Numbered from the stretch's first letter, positions 6,532 to 14,129 are shown. The stretch: DNA of 14,129 bases from JBEIVB01 sp040374085 (GCA_040374085.1 JBEIVB010000068.1:1-14129); one strand, 5' to 3'. A program made the numbers and translations. Notes: generated by a model from the sequence alone, not told the origin.

Positions 6532-9003
6532 ATGAAGCTGGAGGAAAGCAGTGGCTTATCGTCGATAGAGGCGAAGAAGATTTTAGAGGCGTCAGGCTAC
6601 AATGAACTTCCTTCTGCACGGCCCAAGAACATTGGCCGCATTGCGCTGGAGGTCATCAGCGAGCCCATGTTCATTCTTTTGCTCAGTTGTGCCGGTGTTT
6701 ACATGGTTCTGGGTGATTATACCGAAGGCGTTTTGCTGTTGGGGTCGGTTTTCGTCATTATTTTTATAACCTTCTATCAGCACAACAAAACCGAGCGTTC
6801 GCTCGAAGCGTTGCGTAAGCTTTCTTCTCCGAGAGCTTTGGTTTTGCGCGATGGCATAGAAATGCGCATACCCGGCCGGGAGGTGGTGCCGGGCGATGTG
6901 GTGGTGCTTCATGAAGGCGATCGGGTTCCGGCCGATGCCCGGGTGCTCGAGAGTAGAATGCTCACTCTCGATGAGTCCATTTTAACGGGCGAGTCTATGC
7001 CGGTAATCAAAAACGAGTCTACGGGAGATGAGGTATACAGCAGCACACTTGTGGTTCAGGGCAAAGGATTTGTTCGGGTAACCCAAACCGGAACGCGCAC
7101 GCGTTACGGCAGCATTGGTGCATCGCTGCAATCCATACAACCCGATGCTACTCGCCTTCAAAAGGAAATGAAACGGCTCATACGCTCCCTCTTTGTGATC
7201 AGCGGATTGGTGAGTTTGGGTGTTGTGATTGCCTTTTATTTTTCCAGAGGAAATTTTCTTCATGCCCTGCTCAATGGGCTTGCCGCTTCTATGGCCTTGC
7301 TGCCGGAAGAGTTTCCGGTGGTGCTCACCATCTTTCTTGCCTTGGGTGCCTGGCGCCTTTCCCGGAACCGGGTACTCACGCGTAAACCATCTGCCATCGA
7401 AACCCTAGGCTCTGCAACGGTATTGTGCAGCGATAAAACGGGTACCATCACCCAAAACAACATGGAGGTGATCGCCTTGCACATGCCTCCGTTGGGCACG
7501 CTGGAAAAAGCATTTTTTGAACCTGCTCTCGGGCCTCTTATTCTTTCCCTCCATCGGGCCTGTCACGAACAATCCATAGACCCTATGGAAAGAGCCATAG
7601 CACGGCTTTTTTCTACATCGGCCATTCCAGATGAAGCGGTTTCTTTGGTGCGGGAATATCCGTTAAGCAACAACCTATTGGCTATGACACGGGTGCTTAG
7701 GTTGGTCGATGACAACCGCACCGTGGCCTATTGCAAAGGTGCACCCGAAGCGGTGCTTCGTTTGTGCCGGCTTTCAGAAGAAAGGATGCAAGAAGAATTG
7801 AGCGTAGTGCACGAATGGGCCAAAAGAGGCTATCGGGTTATCGCTGCAGCTGCTGCCTCCTCAACGCCGGTCGATATGCCCGAAGGTCAGCACGATTTCC
7901 CGTTTTCCTACGTTGGCTTGGTGGCATTTGAAGATCCCATACGGCCCGAGGTACCCCAGGCAGTGCAAGAGTGCCGCACTGCCGGAATAAAGGTGGTGAT
8001 GATTACCGGCGATTATCCGGAAACGGGCAGCAGCATTGCACAACAGATCGGACTCGTACACCCCGAACGGGTGCTTACCGGTGCGGACCTTGCTCGCATG
8101 AGTGAGGAGGAAAGGACCGAAAAAATAAATCAAACGCATGTTTTTGCCCGAATTCTTCCGGAACAAAAGCTCGAAATCATTCGTGCACTGAAAGCACGTG
8201 GAGAAGTGGTGGCCATGACCGGCGATGGCGTGAACGATGCCCCTGCTCTTAAAGCCGCCGACATTGGCATTGCCATGGGGTCTAAAGGAACCGATGTGGC
8301 ACGCGAGGCCTCCTCTTTGGTGCTCCTCGACGACAACTTTGCTTCTATAGTACTGGCCGTGCGTTTGGGTCGACGTATTTTCGATAACCTTCAGAAGGCC
8401 ATGTCCTATATACTGGCCATACACATAACCATTATTGGGCTGGTGCTCATTCCTGCTTTCTTTCCTTCTCTGCCAATCTTATTGTTTCCGATGCACATCG
8501 TGTTTATGGAGCTCATCATCGACCCGGTTTGTTCCATTGCCTTTGAATCGGAGCAAGAGGAGCGCGGCATTATGAATCGTCCTCCTCGAAATCCTGACGA
8601 AATGTTTTTTGGCACATCCAAGCTTCTCCTCAGCATAAGCAAAGGGCTCACTCTTTTAGCCGTGGTATGGGTTGTGTATTTCTTATCAAGGAACGAAGGA
8701 CATACCGATTTCGAGGTTCGTGCCATTGCCTTTTCAAGTTTGATCGTGGGAAACCTGTTCCTGATTTTAACGTCCCTTTCCAAATCGAAAAACGTATTGG
8801 CAGTAATTGCAGAAAGGAACAGGGCTGTGTTGATCATCAGTTTCAGCGCATTCTTGATGCTGATTCTCACCTTAACCGTACCCGCCCTTCAAAAGGTGTT
8901 TAGCTTTTCTTTTCCCGGTTTCGCACATTTTGTTCCGGCCCTCGCGGGAGCAACGCTCATGTTGTTGTTTTGGGAGGTCATCAAGTTCATGAAATCAAAA
9001 TAA
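6532..9003 (+). CDS. P-type cation-transporting ATPase (P2-like)
   Basis: This 823-residue inner-membrane pump has the full P2-type plan: an N-terminal cation-ATPase domain, M1-M2 (about 41-83), the actuator with LTGES (151-155), M3-M4 (about 216-270), the P and N domains with phosphorylated D301 in SDKTGT, KGAP (402-405), TGD (492-494) and hinge TGDGVND (563-569), then M5-M10 (about 624-816). The ion-site helices differ from classical Ca2+ pumps. M4 reads PEEFP (258-262) instead of PEGLP. By eye alignment to SERCA, M5 has H631 near the N768 position and isoleucine near E771, while M6 reads MELIIDP (659-665) with E660 and D664 near N796 and D800. Ca2+ is therefore not assured; H+, Mn2+ or another cation are possible. 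Automatic tools would probably call it a 'calcium-transporting' ATPase. It has its own promoter and a strong terminator, so it is likely monocistronic. Confidence 0.93.
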   Translation: MKLEESSGLSSIEAKKILEASGYNELPSARPKNIGRIALEVISEPMFILLLSCAGVYMVLGDYTEGVLLLGSVFVIIFITFYQHNKTERSLEALRKLSSPRALVLRDGIEMRIPGREVVPGDVVVLHEGDRVPADARVLESRMLTLDESILTGESMPVIKNESTGDEVYSSTLVVQGKGFVRVTQTGTRTRYGSIGASLQSIQPDATRLQKEMKRLIRSLFVISGLVSLGVVIAFYFSRGNFLHALLNGLAASMALLPEEFPVVLTIFLALGAWRLSRNRVLTRKPSAIETLGSATVLCSDKTGTITQNNMEVIALHMPPLGTLEKAFFEPALGPLILSLHRACHEQSIDPMERAIARLFSTSAIPDEAVSLVREYPLSNNLLAMTRVLRLVDDNRTVAYCKGAPEAVLRLCRLSEERMQEELSVVHEWAKRGYRVIAAAAASSTPVDMPEGQHDFPFSYVGLVAFEDPIRPEVPQAVQECRTAGIKVVMITGDYPETGSSIAQQIGLVHPERVLTGADLARMSEEERTEKINQTHVFARILPEQKLEIIRALKARGEVVAMTGDGVNDAPALKAADIGIAMGSKGTDVAREASSLVLLDDNFASIVLAVRLGRRIFDNLQKAMSYILAIHITIIGLVLIPAFFPSLPILLFPMHIVFMELIIDPVCSIAFESEQEERGIMNRPPRNPDEMFFGTSKLLLSISKGLTLLAVVWVVYFLSRNEGHTDFEVRAIAFSSLIVGNLFLILTSLSKSKNVLAVIAERNRAVLIISFSAFLMLILTLTVPALQKVFSFSFPGFAHFVPALAGATLMLLFWEVIKFMKSK

Positions 9004-9029
9004 TACAACTGCCTTTCCTACTTGGAAGC

Positions 9030-9067
9030 AAAAAAAAAGGGCACCCCAATGAGGCGCCCTTTTTTTT
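9030..9067. terminator. Bidirectional intrinsic terminator
   Basis: Nine A's (9030-9038) lead into GGGC-A-CC, a 7-base loop and GG-C-GCCC, followed by eight T's (9060-9067). The GC stem has one A/C mismatch. It gives a hairpin plus U-run on both strands, serving the ATPase gene (ends 9003) and the M49 peptidase gene (ends 9080) together. Confidence 0.88.
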
Positions 9068-9079
9068 GTTCTTCCTTTT

Positions 9080-11146
9080 TCAATTGTGGAGCGGCAGCAG
9101 ACTGTATTTTTTGCCGTATTCCATCATCTGTTCAGCAAAGTTGGAAGGGTACTCCACCTTCACATCTTTTATCTCGCCGTTCTCCATAACCGGCACCAGC
9201 TTAGGTTGTATGAAACCTTTGTAGGGAGCTACGTTTAGTTTGGCAAAACGCTCCAACACTTCTTTGTGCAAGGTGGCGTCAACTTTAACCCCAAATCCTT
9301 CCACCAAAGCAGTGGCCGATTTGTAATCGCCTTCCGATTTGATGCGTTGGATTTCTTTCAGCAATTGACCAAACAGGTTTCTGAGTTTGTCGTAGTCATT
9401 TACCTTCACAAAGGTTTTGTTGTCTCTTTTTATAAATTCAATCACGTTTTCTTTCTTGCCCATCTCATACGCCCATTTGCTCACCAACTGTCGGTTGCGC
9501 ATGTGTGCCTCTTCCAGATTTTCGCCCGGCTTAATTCGGGTGAGCTGGGTAATAAGACCGTTCATGATGTAACTGTCGTACTGTGCTTTGCCTACCTCCA
9601 AAGAAGACATTACACCGATTTCAACCAGCTTCGGATCCAGAATGTAATACAGACCAACTAGGTCGGCACGAGCCTCTTCTAAGCAGTTGGCGTAGTTCTT
9701 AAGGGTTACATCCGGCGTGGCTACGCCGGCGTTGATTTTGCCCGAGGCATGCCCAATTACTTCGTGCATATCGGTGTGCAACATGCTGCCTAAGGCCCCA
9801 TGCTGTTGAATGCGCTTCATTACTTCGTCTGATGCAGCAAATTCACGCAGTTGAGGACTCTTGGCACCAACCGCGTTGTAGGCTTCTACGATGTTGCCCA
9901 ACGAAACCGATTTCGATCCGTACGTCTCCCGAATCCAATTTGCATTGGGTAGGTTGATGCCGATGGGTGTTGACGGAGCAGCATCGCCCGCTTCCTGGAT
10001 TACGGTGATGACCTTAGCCGAGATGCCCTTCACTTTTTCTTTTTTATGCTTTGGATCTATAGGCGAATGATCTTCGAACCACTGCGCTTCTTTTCCGATG
10101 GCGGCAATCAACTTTGAGGCTTCCAGGTCTTTCATGGACACGCAGCTTTCAAAGGATCCGCGTTTGCCAATGGCATCGCCATACACTTCGATAAAGCCAT
10201 TAACCACGTCAATGCGCGAATTGGTATCGGCCACCCAAGCAATGTTGTATTCGTCCCAGGTTTTCAGATCTCCGGTTTCATAGTATTTAACCAATAGCTC
10301 CAGTGCCATTTTTTGTTGGGCATTTTCAGCTACACCAATGGCTTTTTTCAACCACTCCACCATTTTGCTGATGGCAGCACCATACATGCCACCAACTTTC
10401 CACGGTTTCTCCACCAGTTTGCCGCCTTCTTTCATCAACTTAGAGTTGAGTCCGTAGGAAATGGGCGTAGCATCGTCTTTTTTCTGCATGGCCGCATAAA
10501 ACTTCTCTACCTCAGATTGCTTCACGCCCTCATAGAAATTGTTGGCCGATTCCGCCACGTTGTCTATGCCCGAAGCGAGGTTAACGAGTTTGGGTTCAAA
10601 GCTCTCATCAAATACCAACGGCTCCAACGAAGCGGCAAAGGCTTCAGCCGTTTTGCCTTCAAGGGGCAAGCGGGCTGCATCGGATTTGGTAATGAGTTCT
10701 TTCCAATATTCTTTGGTTATGCCGGGAACGATTTTCCCCTGGCTGTAATGGTGGTGGTTGCCATGCGAATACCATATTTGTTTGCTGTATACCTCAAAGG
10801 CTTTAAAAGCATCGCTGTTTCGATCGCCGGTGTAGGAATCGTAAACGGCATCTACGGTATGCCTCAACACCAAGTTGTTTTTGTTTTTCTGGTCGAAGAT
10901 GATGTCGCGCCCGCACAAGGCCGCCTCGTAGAGGTAATAAGCCAGCTTTTTTTGTTCCAAGCTCAGGGTTTCCCACCCGTTGATGCGGTAACGCAGTACT
11001 TGTATGTCGGCAAATCGATCGGCTTCATAAACGAAGGAGGAGTCGGTGTCTGCAGGTGCTTCGGCCTTAGGTTCTTTCGAACCGCATGCAGCCCACAAGC
11101 TCAGTCCCAACAGACTGGCGCAAAGGGTTTTCAATGGGGTATTCAT
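9080..11146 (-). CDS. M49 (dipeptidyl peptidase III-like) lipoprotein
   Basis: This is a zinc peptidase of family M49, whose type member DPP III removes N-terminal dipeptides from short peptides. The 688-residue protein has the M49 signature HEVIGH (461-466; H461, H466 zinc ligands, E462 catalytic) and the second motif EEARAD (490-495), where a glutamate gives the third ligand. The N-terminus is a lipoprotein signal peptide with lipobox LWAAC, so C21 would be lipidated; the next residues are GSKE. It should be anchored in a membrane facing the periplasm or the outside, unlike the cytoplasmic eukaryotic enzyme. Relatives in Bacteroidetes databases are sometimes mislabelled 'dihydrofolate reductase'; nothing here supports that. 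The start fits the signal peptide. It lies 36 bases after the DUF2723 gene on the same strand, with a possible promoter in the gap. Confidence 0.92.
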   Translation of the reverse strand: MNTPLKTLCASLLGLSLWAACGSKEPKAEAPADTDSSFVYEADRFADIQVLRYRINGWETLSLEQKKLAYYLYEAALCGRDIIFDQKNKNNLVLRHTVDAVYDSYTGDRNSDAFKAFEVYSKQIWYSHGNHHHYSQGKIVPGITKEYWKELITKSDAARLPLEGKTAEAFAASLEPLVFDESFEPKLVNLASGIDNVAESANNFYEGVKQSEVEKFYAAMQKKDDATPISYGLNSKLMKEGGKLVEKPWKVGGMYGAAISKMVEWLKKAIGVAENAQQKMALELLVKYYETGDLKTWDEYNIAWVADTNSRIDVVNGFIEVYGDAIGKRGSFESCVSMKDLEASKLIAAIGKEAQWFEDHSPIDPKHKKEKVKGISAKVITVIQEAGDAAPSTPIGINLPNANWIRETYGSKSVSLGNIVEAYNAVGAKSPQLREFAASDEVMKRIQQHGALGSMLHTDMHEVIGHASGKINAGVATPDVTLKNYANCLEEARADLVGLYYILDPKLVEIGVMSSLEVGKAQYDSYIMNGLITQLTRIKPGENLEEAHMRNRQLVSKWAYEMGKKENVIEFIKRDNKTFVKVNDYDKLRNLFGQLLKEIQRIKSEGDYKSATALVEGFGVKVDATLHKEVLERFAKLNVAPYKGFIQPKLVPVMENGEIKDVKVEYPSNFAEQMMEYGKKYSLLPLHN

Positions 11147-11170
11147 GTGTTGCAGTTGTTTTTGGTGTTG

Positions 11171-11206
11171 CGAAGGTAGGATTTAGGGTTGGGCCCGAAA
11201 CAAAAA
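11171..11206 (-). promoter_or_regulatory. Possible internal promoter of the M49 gene
   Basis: On the minus strand TTTTTG (11206-11201), a 22-base spacer and TACCTTCG (11178-11171) resemble a -33/-7 pair, with one mismatch in the -7 box. The -7 box is identical to that of the zinc-ribbon gene and lies 24 bases before the ATG at 11146. The -33 part overlaps the end of the DUF2723 gene, so the peptidase may be transcribed both from here and by read-through. Confidence 0.45.
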
Positions 11207-13099
11207 GGGCATGGCTTTTTTCATGTGGGCTTGCACCTCTTCTATTTGGGCTGTGGCAAGTGCCGCTCGCTGCTGTCGAGTGGTGTCGTTTACCGCCTGT
11301 CCGTAGCGCAGATGAAAGTCCAACATGGCGTAAAGATCCACCAGCTTATCCCCCGCTGCAGGATCAACATGTAGGATGGGGCTTTTCAAGAATGGGAATG
11401 GAAGGTTGAGGAATGCATCGCCCATTTCGGTTTTGCCTCTGCTCACCAAACACCCCGAAACTTGCGCCTCTGCACCTACCATCTTCTGGCCGGTAAAGAA
11501 CACAAAGGCTTTGGGATCGAACATGAGGTTGCGTCCGCTCTCTTTACACACGGTTTCTATGCGCTGAAGCAAGGCAGTAAATGCATTCAACAATACCGGA
11601 TTGTCGAGGGTGCAACCGGTATTGTACACTTCCTGAGGGTGAGCCGATTGGAGTTGCCCTATGTAACGGTCGTACTCGGGCTGTATGCGTTTGTAAAATT
11701 CCGGATAGTGTACTTTTAAACTACCATAATGCGTAAATTTTATATCGTAGTTCATCACCACCAGGTCCGGCCGGAATCCTTCCACGATTTGCGCATAGTG
11801 CAGAAGCGAAACAAGGGTCCAATCCGAAACCAAAAGCACGGCGTTTTTCGGCGCAGAAGCATCCAGCATGGCCTTCAGGTCTTGTGAAACGGTGTAGGTT
11901 CTTTTGTCGCTCTCGGGCATGTTCCAAAAGGCGTGTACCAACAGGCAAGGAGCAAGAAGGGCATATACCAACCAAGGTTTTTTCTGAACGCTGTACCAGC
12001 CGGGAACGGTGAGCAAGGCCAGCACCATAAAGGGCAGAAGCATGTAGGCATCGGTGTCGGAGGTTTGATCGATTCGCAGTTGGTAAGCCAATACCAAAAA
12101 GACATACCCCAATAGAGGAAGCAATTGTCCGCGCAGCTTTCTTTTCCATAAGATCATACCTCCGGCACTCATCAGCAAGAGAAAAATGCCGGTTTGGTGC
12201 CAAATTAGATGCATAAAATAAGGGAAACGCATGCCCACCAATCCTTTCACCACCTGTTTGGTGTTCTTAATCCAAGCGCCTCCCGAAAGGTGGTAAAGCA
12301 GCCTGGAAACGGTATCGGGCTCTCCAAAGGTGAAGGGATAGGGCTCGGATGCTCTCCAGGCCATCCATCCGTAAAAAAAGAGGGTTAGGAGAAATGCTGC
12401 ACCTGCAGCAAGCAGCACGTGGCGGTCGGCCCAGGGTTCAGGTTTTTTTGGGGTGGGCACTCCTTTATGGGTTTTCGATTTCTCCGAAGCAGCGGTTTCG
12501 GAGCTCCAGGTACCCGGCCTCAGCAACCACACCAAAAAGGGCAGAAAGAGGATGAGGGTGAGGTGGTGGTTCGATAGGCCCAAGGCTAAGCCAAGCGCCA
12601 TCTCATAGGCGCCCCAGGTTTTTCCGCTGGCCCTGTAGCGCATTACGCCGTCGAGTACAAGAGCAAAGGCCATCATGTGCAAGGCGTAAACTTCAACGGC
12701 GTTGCTCCAGCGCCAGATGGTGCTTCCACTGGCCGCTACCAAGGCGGCTCCTATGCCCGCAGCCACCCACTTCCAAGATGGCGACTGCGGCTGAAGCCAC
12801 CGCGCCCATTGCTGCCCGGCAGAGGCCAGCAAGGCCATGGCTGCAGCAGAAAGCAAGCAGCTCAACAACACCAAGGCTCCAACGGTTTGTGCGGGTGCAA
12901 CCCCGGCCAGCCAAGCATGGGCCAATGCCACGTAGGCCGGAAATCCGGGCGGATGCGCCACAGCACCCAAACGCGCCACTAAGGCAAACTCCGCCCCATC
13001 GGCAAATCCAAGGCTGTTAACCGAGGTGAAACGAAACAATAAAAAGCTGATGATTCCAGTCACTATTGGACCTGCCCAGAGAAGGATGTTTTTTTTCAT
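11183..13099 (-). CDS. DUF2723 membrane protein, probable GT-C-type glycosyltransferase
   Basis: This 638-residue inner-membrane protein belongs to the DUF2723 family (relatives of TMEM260, a eukaryotic protein O-mannosyltransferase). The N-terminal signature is visible: FADGAEF (32-38) with acidic D34 and E37, then AHPPGFP (48-54) after the first membrane segment, WSNAVEVYAL (131-140), and GLSNHHLT (174-181). The acidic loop after TM1 is where GT-C enzymes keep catalytic residues. About nine hydrophobic segments cover residues 7-391; the rest (about 395-638) is a soluble C-terminal domain. It is short for Bacteroidetes members, which often reach about 1000 residues. The start at 13099 is chosen because its ATG overlaps the YwbE stop (ATGA) and the signature follows directly; the frame runs open upstream to 13543 but crosses two other genes. 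The donor and acceptor are unknown. Confidence 0.87.
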   Translation of the reverse strand: MKKNILLWAGPIVTGIISFLLFRFTSVNSLGFADGAEFALVARLGAVAHPPGFPAYVALAHAWLAGVAPAQTVGALVLLSCLLSAAAMALLASAGQQWARWLQPQSPSWKWVAAGIGAALVAASGSTIWRWSNAVEVYALHMMAFALVLDGVMRYRASGKTWGAYEMALGLALGLSNHHLTLILFLPFLVWLLRPGTWSSETAASEKSKTHKGVPTPKKPEPWADRHVLLAAGAAFLLTLFFYGWMAWRASEPYPFTFGEPDTVSRLLYHLSGGAWIKNTKQVVKGLVGMRFPYFMHLIWHQTGIFLLLMSAGGMILWKRKLRGQLLPLLGYVFLVLAYQLRIDQTSDTDAYMLLPFMVLALLTVPGWYSVQKKPWLVYALLAPCLLVHAFWNMPESDKRTYTVSQDLKAMLDASAPKNAVLLVSDWTLVSLLHYAQIVEGFRPDLVVMNYDIKFTHYGSLKVHYPEFYKRIQPEYDRYIGQLQSAHPQEVYNTGCTLDNPVLLNAFTALLQRIETVCKESGRNLMFDPKAFVFFTGQKMVGAEAQVSGCLVSRGKTEMGDAFLNLPFPFLKSPILHVDPAAGDKLVDLYAMLDFHLRYGQAVNDTTRQQRAALATAQIEEVQAHMKKAMPFLFRAQP

Positions 13100-13338
13100 A
13101 GCTGATGTTCTTGTGGGTCTGATAGAAGGGTTACAACCCGCCCAACGGTGCGGTCGTGCAGCATAACTTTTATACCTCTGGTGTGATGCTCGGCACTCGT
13201 GAGAATCCACCGCACCTGTCCGCGCTTGGTAATGCCGGTGCGCTGGTTGCGTTTGGTTACGATCTCCACCCAACCGTTGAGTTTTATGTTGCTCCTGTGG
13301 TGTGCCGGGTTGTACTCCATTCCGGAAATGCTGTTCAT
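13096..13338 (-). CDS. ywbE: YwbE-like (DUF2196) small protein
   Basis: This 80-residue protein resembles Bacillus YwbE (DUF2196). The matching parts are RSNIKLNGWVEIV (15-27), KRNQRTG (29-35), TKRGQVRWILT (37-47), HTRGIKVML (52-60) and TVGRV (64-68). The family has a small beta-rich, SH3- or KOW-like look, and its role is not known; a nucleic-acid or ribosome link is only a guess. The start could be 13338 or the second ATG at 13320, which better fits the usual short N-terminus. Its TGA (13098-13096) overlaps the ATG of the DUF2723 gene, so the two are translationally coupled. The gap to the divergent thiL gene is only 38 bases. This gene is easily missed because the DUF2723 frame runs open across it. 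Confidence 0.82.
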   Translation of the reverse strand: MNSISGMEYNPAHHRSNIKLNGWVEIVTKRNQRTGITKRGQVRWILTSAEHHTRGIKVMLHDRTVGRVVTLLSDPQEHQL

Positions 13339-13348
13339 GCTTTCTGAC

Positions 13349-13356
13349 TACCTTTG
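13349..13356 (+). promoter_or_regulatory. -7 box for thiL
   Basis: TACCTTTG is an exact TAnnTTTG match 20 bases before the thiL ATG at 13377, which predicts a leader of about 14 bases. No clear -33 box is seen. It lies in the 38-base gap to ywbE. No TPP riboswitch (THI-box) fits in so short a leader. Confidence 0.6.
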
Positions 13357-13362
13357 CTCGCC

Positions 13363-13370
13363 CAAAATTC
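13363..13370 (-). promoter_or_regulatory. Weak -7 box for ywbE
   Basis: The minus strand reads GAATTTTG, seven of eight bases to TAnnTTTG counting the free positions, 24 bases before the ywbE ATG at 13338. It lies almost back to back with the thiL -7 box at 13349-13356, so polymerase could hardly use both at once. No -33 element is evident. Confidence 0.25.
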
Positions 13371-13376
13371 ATAAAA

Positions 13377-14129
13377 ATGTTTGAAGACAAGCGGAGTCTT
13401 ACCAGTCTCTCAGAACTCGGAGAGTTCGGGTTAATCGACCTCCTTACGCGCGAGCTGGAAATCCGACATCCCGAAACCGCCAAAGGCGTGGGCGACGATG
13501 CCGCCCTGCTCGATCCAACCCCTATGCAACAGGTGCTCACCACGGATATGCTGGTAGAAGGTGTGCACTTTGATTTAATCTACACTCCCTTGCGGCACCT
13601 GGGCTATAAAGCGGTTTCGGTGAACGTTTCCGACATAGCCGCCATGAATGCCACTCCTCGGCAAGTGCTGGTAAGTCTCGCCTTCAGCAGCAAGTTCACG
13701 CTCGAGGCGGTCAGCGAATTGTATGCAGGAATTTTGGCCGCCTGTAGAAATTATAAGCTCGATGTAGTGGGAGGCGATACCACCACTTCTCGGTCCGGAT
13801 TGGTCATAAGCATTACCTTAATTGGGCAGGTTGCGCCCGGCAAGGCGGTGCTGCGCAGCGGAGCAAAGCCCAACGATTTGCTGGTGGTTACCGGCGATTT
13901 GGGAGGTGCATACATTGGGCTGCAGTTGTTGGAGCGCGAGAAAGCCATTTTCCTCGAAAACCCTAAGATTCAGCCCGATCTGGAGGGTCACGATTACGTG
14001 CTGCAACGCCAATTGAAACCCGAGGCCCGAACCGACATCAGAGCCCTGCTGGAAGCCCTCGAGGTTACTCCCACCAGCATGATCGACATTTCCGATGGCC
14101 TCTCGTCGGAGGTTCTCCACCTGTGCAAG
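13377..14129 (+). CDS. thiL: Thiamine-monophosphate kinase ThiL, C-terminus cut by window edge
   Basis: ThiL phosphorylates thiamine monophosphate to the active cofactor thiamine diphosphate with ATP, the last step of the pathway, in the cytoplasm. The 251 visible residues carry the PurM-like kinase motifs: GEFGLID (15-21), GVGDDAALL (37-45), TTDMLVEGVHF (55-65), NVSDIAAM (83-90), VGGDTT (131-136), VTGDLGG (171-177) and DISDGL (237-242). The aspartates in these motifs bind Mg-ATP in the family. Members are about 320-350 residues long, so roughly 90 residues should lie beyond the right edge. The start at 13377 fits the family N-terminus and lies 20 bases after a -7 box. It is divergent from ywbE. 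No other thiamine gene is in the window. Confidence 0.94.
   Translation, partial: MFEDKRSLTSLSELGEFGLIDLLTRELEIRHPETAKGVGDDAALLDPTPMQQVLTTDMLVEGVHFDLIYTPLRHLGYKAVSVNVSDIAAMNATPRQVLVSLAFSSKFTLEAVSELYAGILAACRNYKLDVVGGDTTTSRSGLVISITLIGQVAPGKAVLRSGAKPNDLLVVTGDLGGAYIGLQLLEREKAIFLENPKIQPDLEGHDYVLQRQLKPEARTDIRALLEALEVTPTSMIDISDGLSSEVLHLCK

Noticed and set aside
10313..11179. 288-residue plus-strand frame inside the M49 gene
   Set aside because: It is wholly antisense to a gene with intact catalytic motifs, and its translation shows no known features.
13100..13543. 148-residue N-terminal extension of the DUF2723 protein
   Set aside because: It crosses ywbE in another frame and runs antisense into thiL. 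The ATGA overlap and the family N-terminus support the start at 13099.
1..14129. Search for a CRISPR array, prophage, IS element, toxin-antitoxin or restriction genes
   Set aside because: No direct-repeat array, transposase, integrase, tRNA-linked attachment site or defence-type domain was recognised in any frame I read.

Overview
The window looks like ordinary chromosomal DNA from a member of the Bacteroidetes (Bacteroidota), probably Flavobacteriales-like, but the species cannot be told. Two things point there. One small secreted protein ends in a type IX secretion (Por) C-terminal sorting domain. Most transcription-unit starts are also preceded by the phylum's -7 promoter box TAnnTTTG, with few clear Shine-Dalgarno sites. 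Coding is dense, and no rRNA, tRNA, CRISPR array, IS element, prophage or restriction system was seen. The longest gap without a gene is 212 bases (5919-6130).

Layout: (1) 1-894, minus: a MeaB/ArgK-type GTPase, cut by the left edge. (2) 976-4069, plus: a tight three-gene run of a two-domain universal stress protein, an ABC-2 (NatB-like) permease without an ATPase beside it, and a Ppx/GppA phosphatase, with gaps of 9 and 7 bases. (3) 4071-5150, minus: the endolytic transglycosylase MltG, converging on ppx with one base between the stop codons. (4) 5271-5918, plus: a small T9SS cargo protein. (5) 6131-6397, plus: a zinc-ribbon miniprotein. (6) 6532-9003, plus: a P-type cation ATPase with unusual predicted ion-site residues, followed by a two-way terminator. 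(7) 13338-9080, minus: YwbE-like small protein, DUF2723 membrane protein and M49 (dipeptidyl peptidase III-like) lipoprotein, with an ATGA overlap between the first two. (8) 13377-14129, plus: thiamine-monophosphate kinase ThiL, cut by the right edge.

Most genes are housekeeping or envelope functions: cofactor metabolism (MeaB, ThiL), stress and polyphosphate or ppGpp signalling (USP, Ppx), peptidoglycan processing (MltG), ion transport, and surface or periplasmic proteins. I found no clear candidate for a new multi-gene system. The points best worth a second look are the ATPase's ion-site residues, the permease lacking its ATPase, the T9SS cargo of unknown fold, the very short or absent leaders predicted for mltG and the ATPase, and the compact divergent promoter between ywbE and thiL.
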